This document shows positions 60,636 through 64,000 of a stretch of DNA of 64,000 bases, piece after piece. The notes beneath the pieces are model-generated. The model made no database searches, was not told where the DNA came from, and saw nothing but the letters and a program-made list of their open reading frames with translations. This DNA comes from Sporisorium sorghi (Eukaryota; Basidiomycota; Ustilaginomycetes; Ustilaginales; Ustilaginaceae): the NCBI GenBank assembly GCA_023212695.1, contig JALCCG010000011.1, positions 1 to 64,000 of the forward strand, given 5' to 3'. The number at the start of each line of letters is the position of its first letter. Position 1 is the first letter of the stretch. The translations under genes and the position numbers were made by a program.

Positions 60636-60691
60636 GAACATTGGGTTTCTCTATTACAATTCAAAAGTGACATTGGAGAGTGAAGAAGGCC
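59151..60691. other. 1.5-kb intergenic region with an assembly gap
   Basis: Upstream region of the syntaxin gene and downstream region of mS38. No gene supported. Holds a T-rich run (59656-59674), a 13-nt C run (59808-59820), a near copy of the AATTTTCGAAAA element (60206-60218), two A runs (60410-60438 and 60603-60632) and the N gap at 60505-60514. Confidence 0.5.
60330..60690. other. assembly junction: adapter, N gap and duplicated flanks
   Basis: The left flank (about 60330-60494) and right flank (about 60515-60690) are imperfect copies of the same sequence, each with ATCGACATTC, CTCTTCCAACAAC, a poly-A run and TTTCTCTATTACAATT. Between them are AGATCGGAAG (60495-60504), identical to the first ten bases of the Illumina TruSeq adapter, and exactly ten Ns. 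The locus is probably single-copy and mis-joined. Confidence 0.85.
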
Positions 60692-62098
60692 TCACTTCTT
60701 CATCCTCTGACGTTCCGCACGCTGCGCCTTGCGCAACTTCTTGTACTTGTGCTTGCGGATCTTCTTCCTCCTCTTCCTGCGCACGCTGTCCATCATGATG
60801 TTGTGCGCCTCGAGCAGCGGGCTCACTTTCACATGACCCTTGAAAGCCGTGCCTTCCAGCTGAGCGTCCAGCTTGGACGTATCCACCACCGCCTCGGCGC
60901 GCGACGGATCATTCAGCGCCACAGCGTCCATCTGCGCTACCAGCTTGTCCCACTTGAGCGCGAGCGGCAGCGTGGACTGCACCAGGGCGTGCGAGAGCAT
61001 CAGGTTCGGGTCGTCGTCCGTGTAGAACACGCTGTTGGCCACGTGAGGCGCTTCAAGGTCGGCTGCGTCCAGGTCAGCAGCTGCTTGGCCGGTGGTGGGA
61101 GCAGGGGGAGCCTCGTACGCACGACCCTTCTCGGCAAGGTACGTGGCCACTCCGCGCGACCATTCCGCCGACGGACCGTGCGGCTCGCCCAGGATGATCA
61201 GGTCCGCTTCCGCACCCAGCTTGCGTGCCGTCTCGGGATCCTCGCCGCGGTCCATGGCGTTCTGGACGGCCTCTTCCTCCTCTTCCCTGATCCTCTCCTC
61301 TTCCTCCAGCTTGGCCGATTCGACCGCGACGCGATCCGATTCCGGGTGGAAGCTCGAAACTAGCCATCGCGTTGCTCCATCCTCGGCAGCCACTTCAGTC
61401 TCAGCTTCGATTCCAGCGAGCCCGTCGATGAGCTCGTTGAAGCGCTCGGGCGCGATGGTACGCATCCTTCGCCTCCACTGCTGCTGCGATTCGCTTGCAA
61501 AGTTGCCAAATGTCGCCAACGAGCCATCCGACGTGAAGATAGCCGTCAGCGAGCCACCGGAAGGCATCGAAGACGAACCAAAGCCACCAGCGCGCTTTGG
61601 TCGTGGTGGCAGCATCTCGTGCTGCAGCAAGGGGCGTCCGTTCGAGAAGAAGCTCTCCCATGCAATATTGGCAAGCGACGAAGGAGGTGGGTTGGCGGGT
61701 GCGGTGCCTGCTTTGGCGAGATGCGACGAGTTGGCCCTGACCTTCACCAGCGGAGACGCCGAGGTCGACTTCAAGTGCTGCTGCGAAGTGGCAGTGGCAT
61801 TGGGAGCAGACGAAGACGATGATGATGCGGCCGAGTTGCTGTTACCTGAGGAAGACGAGTTGCCGCCGTTGGAAGCAGCAGAGTTGTTCGACGATTTCGA
61901 CTTGGACGACGACGACGATGACGAGAGCACCGATGAAGAGACACGGCGAGCTGCTGAGCGCGTCGATCGAGGACCGCAGCTCGAGATGAACCCTCTTGCG
62001 GATGTAGCGGCGGAAGGACCAGCTATCGGAGCGACCACGCTCTTTTGTGGCGCCACTTGCCTGAGCAGAGCTCGAGCGTGGATCGAGCGACCGCGCAT
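60692..62098 (-). CDS. mitochondrial small-subunit protein mS38 (Cox24/AURKAIP1 domain)
   Basis: Single exon, 468 residues. The N terminus is a presequence (MRGRSIHARALLRQVAPQKS), followed by a long Ser/Asn-rich segment with an uninterrupted Ser block (about 55-115). The middle of the protein is moderately conserved-looking (WESFFSNGRPLLQHEMLPPR near 150-175; LMLSHALVQSTLPLALKWDK near 365). The last ~33 residues (MDSVRRKRRKKIRKHKYKKL, then RKAQRAERQRMKK) are the AURKAIP1/Cox24 signature, an extremely basic helix that binds small-subunit rRNA. Yeast Cox24 has 111 residues, so this homologue is far longer. The stop codon lies two bases beyond the duplicated, gap-flanking sequence, but the signature ends as expected. 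Confidence 0.88.
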   Translation of the reverse strand: MRGRSIHARALLRQVAPQKSVVAPIAGPSAATSARGFISSCGPRSTRSAARRVSSSVLSSSSSSSKSKSSNNSAASNGGNSSSSGNSNSAASSSSSSAPNATATSQQHLKSTSASPLVKVRANSSHLAKAGTAPANPPPSSLANIAWESFFSNGRPLLQHEMLPPRPKRAGGFGSSSMPSGGSLTAIFTSDGSLATFGNFASESQQQWRRRMRTIAPERFNELIDGLAGIEAETEVAAEDGATRWLVSSFHPESDRVAVESAKLEEEERIREEEEEAVQNAMDRGEDPETARKLGAEADLIILGEPHGPSAEWSRGVATYLAEKGRAYEAPPAPTTGQAAADLDAADLEAPHVANSVFYTDDDPNLMLSHALVQSTLPLALKWDKLVAQMDAVALNDPSRAEAVVDTSKLDAQLEGTAFKGHVKVSPLLEAHNIMMDSVRRKRRKKIRKHKYKKLRKAQRAERQRMKK

Positions 62099-62623
62099 CT
62101 TTGCTCGCGTCTTAGCGCTGAATCACCTCCTGCTGCTGTTTGCGGGACTGAGATGAAACTAATGTGATGACAGCCTTCGCGATGGTTGAGGCTGTGACTG
62201 CGAATCGTGTTGGTGATGGTAAAGACGAAGGAGGTCCGTCGTTGCAAAAAGCGCAGCTGCGATAAGAGGCCGCCGCCTTTCGCTCGTTTTCGAGTCTAAA
62301 TTTTTTGCGCCCTTTTTCCTATGTTAAAGCGTTTCGAAAAGCGACGTCGCTGATTCGCGCTTCGACTTTTAAGAAGCTTCGATCACCTTCTCGCTCGATT
62401 TTTGGCTCTAGACGCTCCAATCCTGCTTTGGTAGAGCACTCTGCAACTAAGCTCAGCAGTCTCAATCACACTTTGCCTTTACGAGGACCATCTCACACAG
62501 GAACTGCAGCTTCTAGCCTAACGAAAGCTTATCTTTGTGAGAGAAAGGTAAAAATACACGGCGTGAGAGCCTGGGAAAGCGCACGCTATTTTGGCAAACA
62601 GAGAGGGAACAGTGAAACAGCTG
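62099..62623. other. intergenic region mS38 promoter / RVB2 3' end
   Basis: 525 bp, no gene. Contains AAATTTTTT at 62298-62306, about 200 bp upstream of the mS38 start, similar to the A/T element near bS21m. Confidence 0.45.

Positions 62624-64000
<1,377 letters not shown>

Overview
The window is nuclear DNA of a fungus, most likely a smut (Ustilaginomycotina, Ustilago/Sporisorium-like). It is GC-rich. Most of the 23 protein-coding genes I can support have a single exon, and seven need short introns, often close to the start codon. Coding regions carry long Ser/Ala/Gln-rich disordered segments, and intergenic DNA carries long A/T homopolymers. The gene content (two Zn(II)2Cys6 regulators, a DUF300 protein, Mot1, a plasma-membrane syntaxin) is fungal. 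Genus-level placement is inference.

Layout: 0.7-4.1 kb holds two convergent secreted proteins, a Lys/His-rich small protein and a type-B carboxylesterase, followed by 2.2 kb without a gene. From 6.3 to 11.7 kb come a small protein with Jupiter/HN1-like motifs, a divergent eIF4G-like (MIF4G) protein and mitoribosomal bS21m. A multi-pass membrane protein lies at 13-14.1 kb. A 3.9-kb gene-free stretch then precedes a large Zn2Cys6 factor (18-21.5 kb). From 21.7 to 29.2 kb: a Cys-cluster protein, a DUF300/TMEM184 protein, eIF1A and Yif1.

From 29.6 to 38.3 kb: QCR7 diverges from a 1152-residue ORF that joins protoporphyrinogen oxidase to an NDUFAF7-type methyltransferase, and a second Zn2Cys6 factor converges on the latter. 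From 40.2 to 49 kb: a class I histone deacetylase, then HAS1 and UTP21 as a divergent ribosome-biogenesis pair, then mitoribosomal uL15m. From 49.7 to 64 kb: MOT1, a helix-hairpin-helix protein, an SSO-type syntaxin, mS38 and RVB2, which runs off the window end.

Themes: mitochondrial gene expression and respiration (bS21m, uL15m, mS38, QCR7, heme synthesis plus complex I assembly), ribosome biogenesis and translation (HAS1, UTP21, eIF1A, MIF4G protein), and transcription/chromatin (MOT1, RVB2, HDAC, two Zn2Cys6 factors). The strongest unusual signal is the HEM14-NDUFAF7 fusion, which has a second presequence-like segment inside the ORF.

The assembly has visible problems. At 60.5 kb a 10-N gap is preceded by ten bases identical to the start of an Illumina adapter and flanked by two error-ridden copies of the same sequence. 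Long homopolymers occur at 75-138, 1864-1932, 27183-27236 and elsewhere. Exon boundaries were inferred by eye from splice consensus, reading frame and family alignment.
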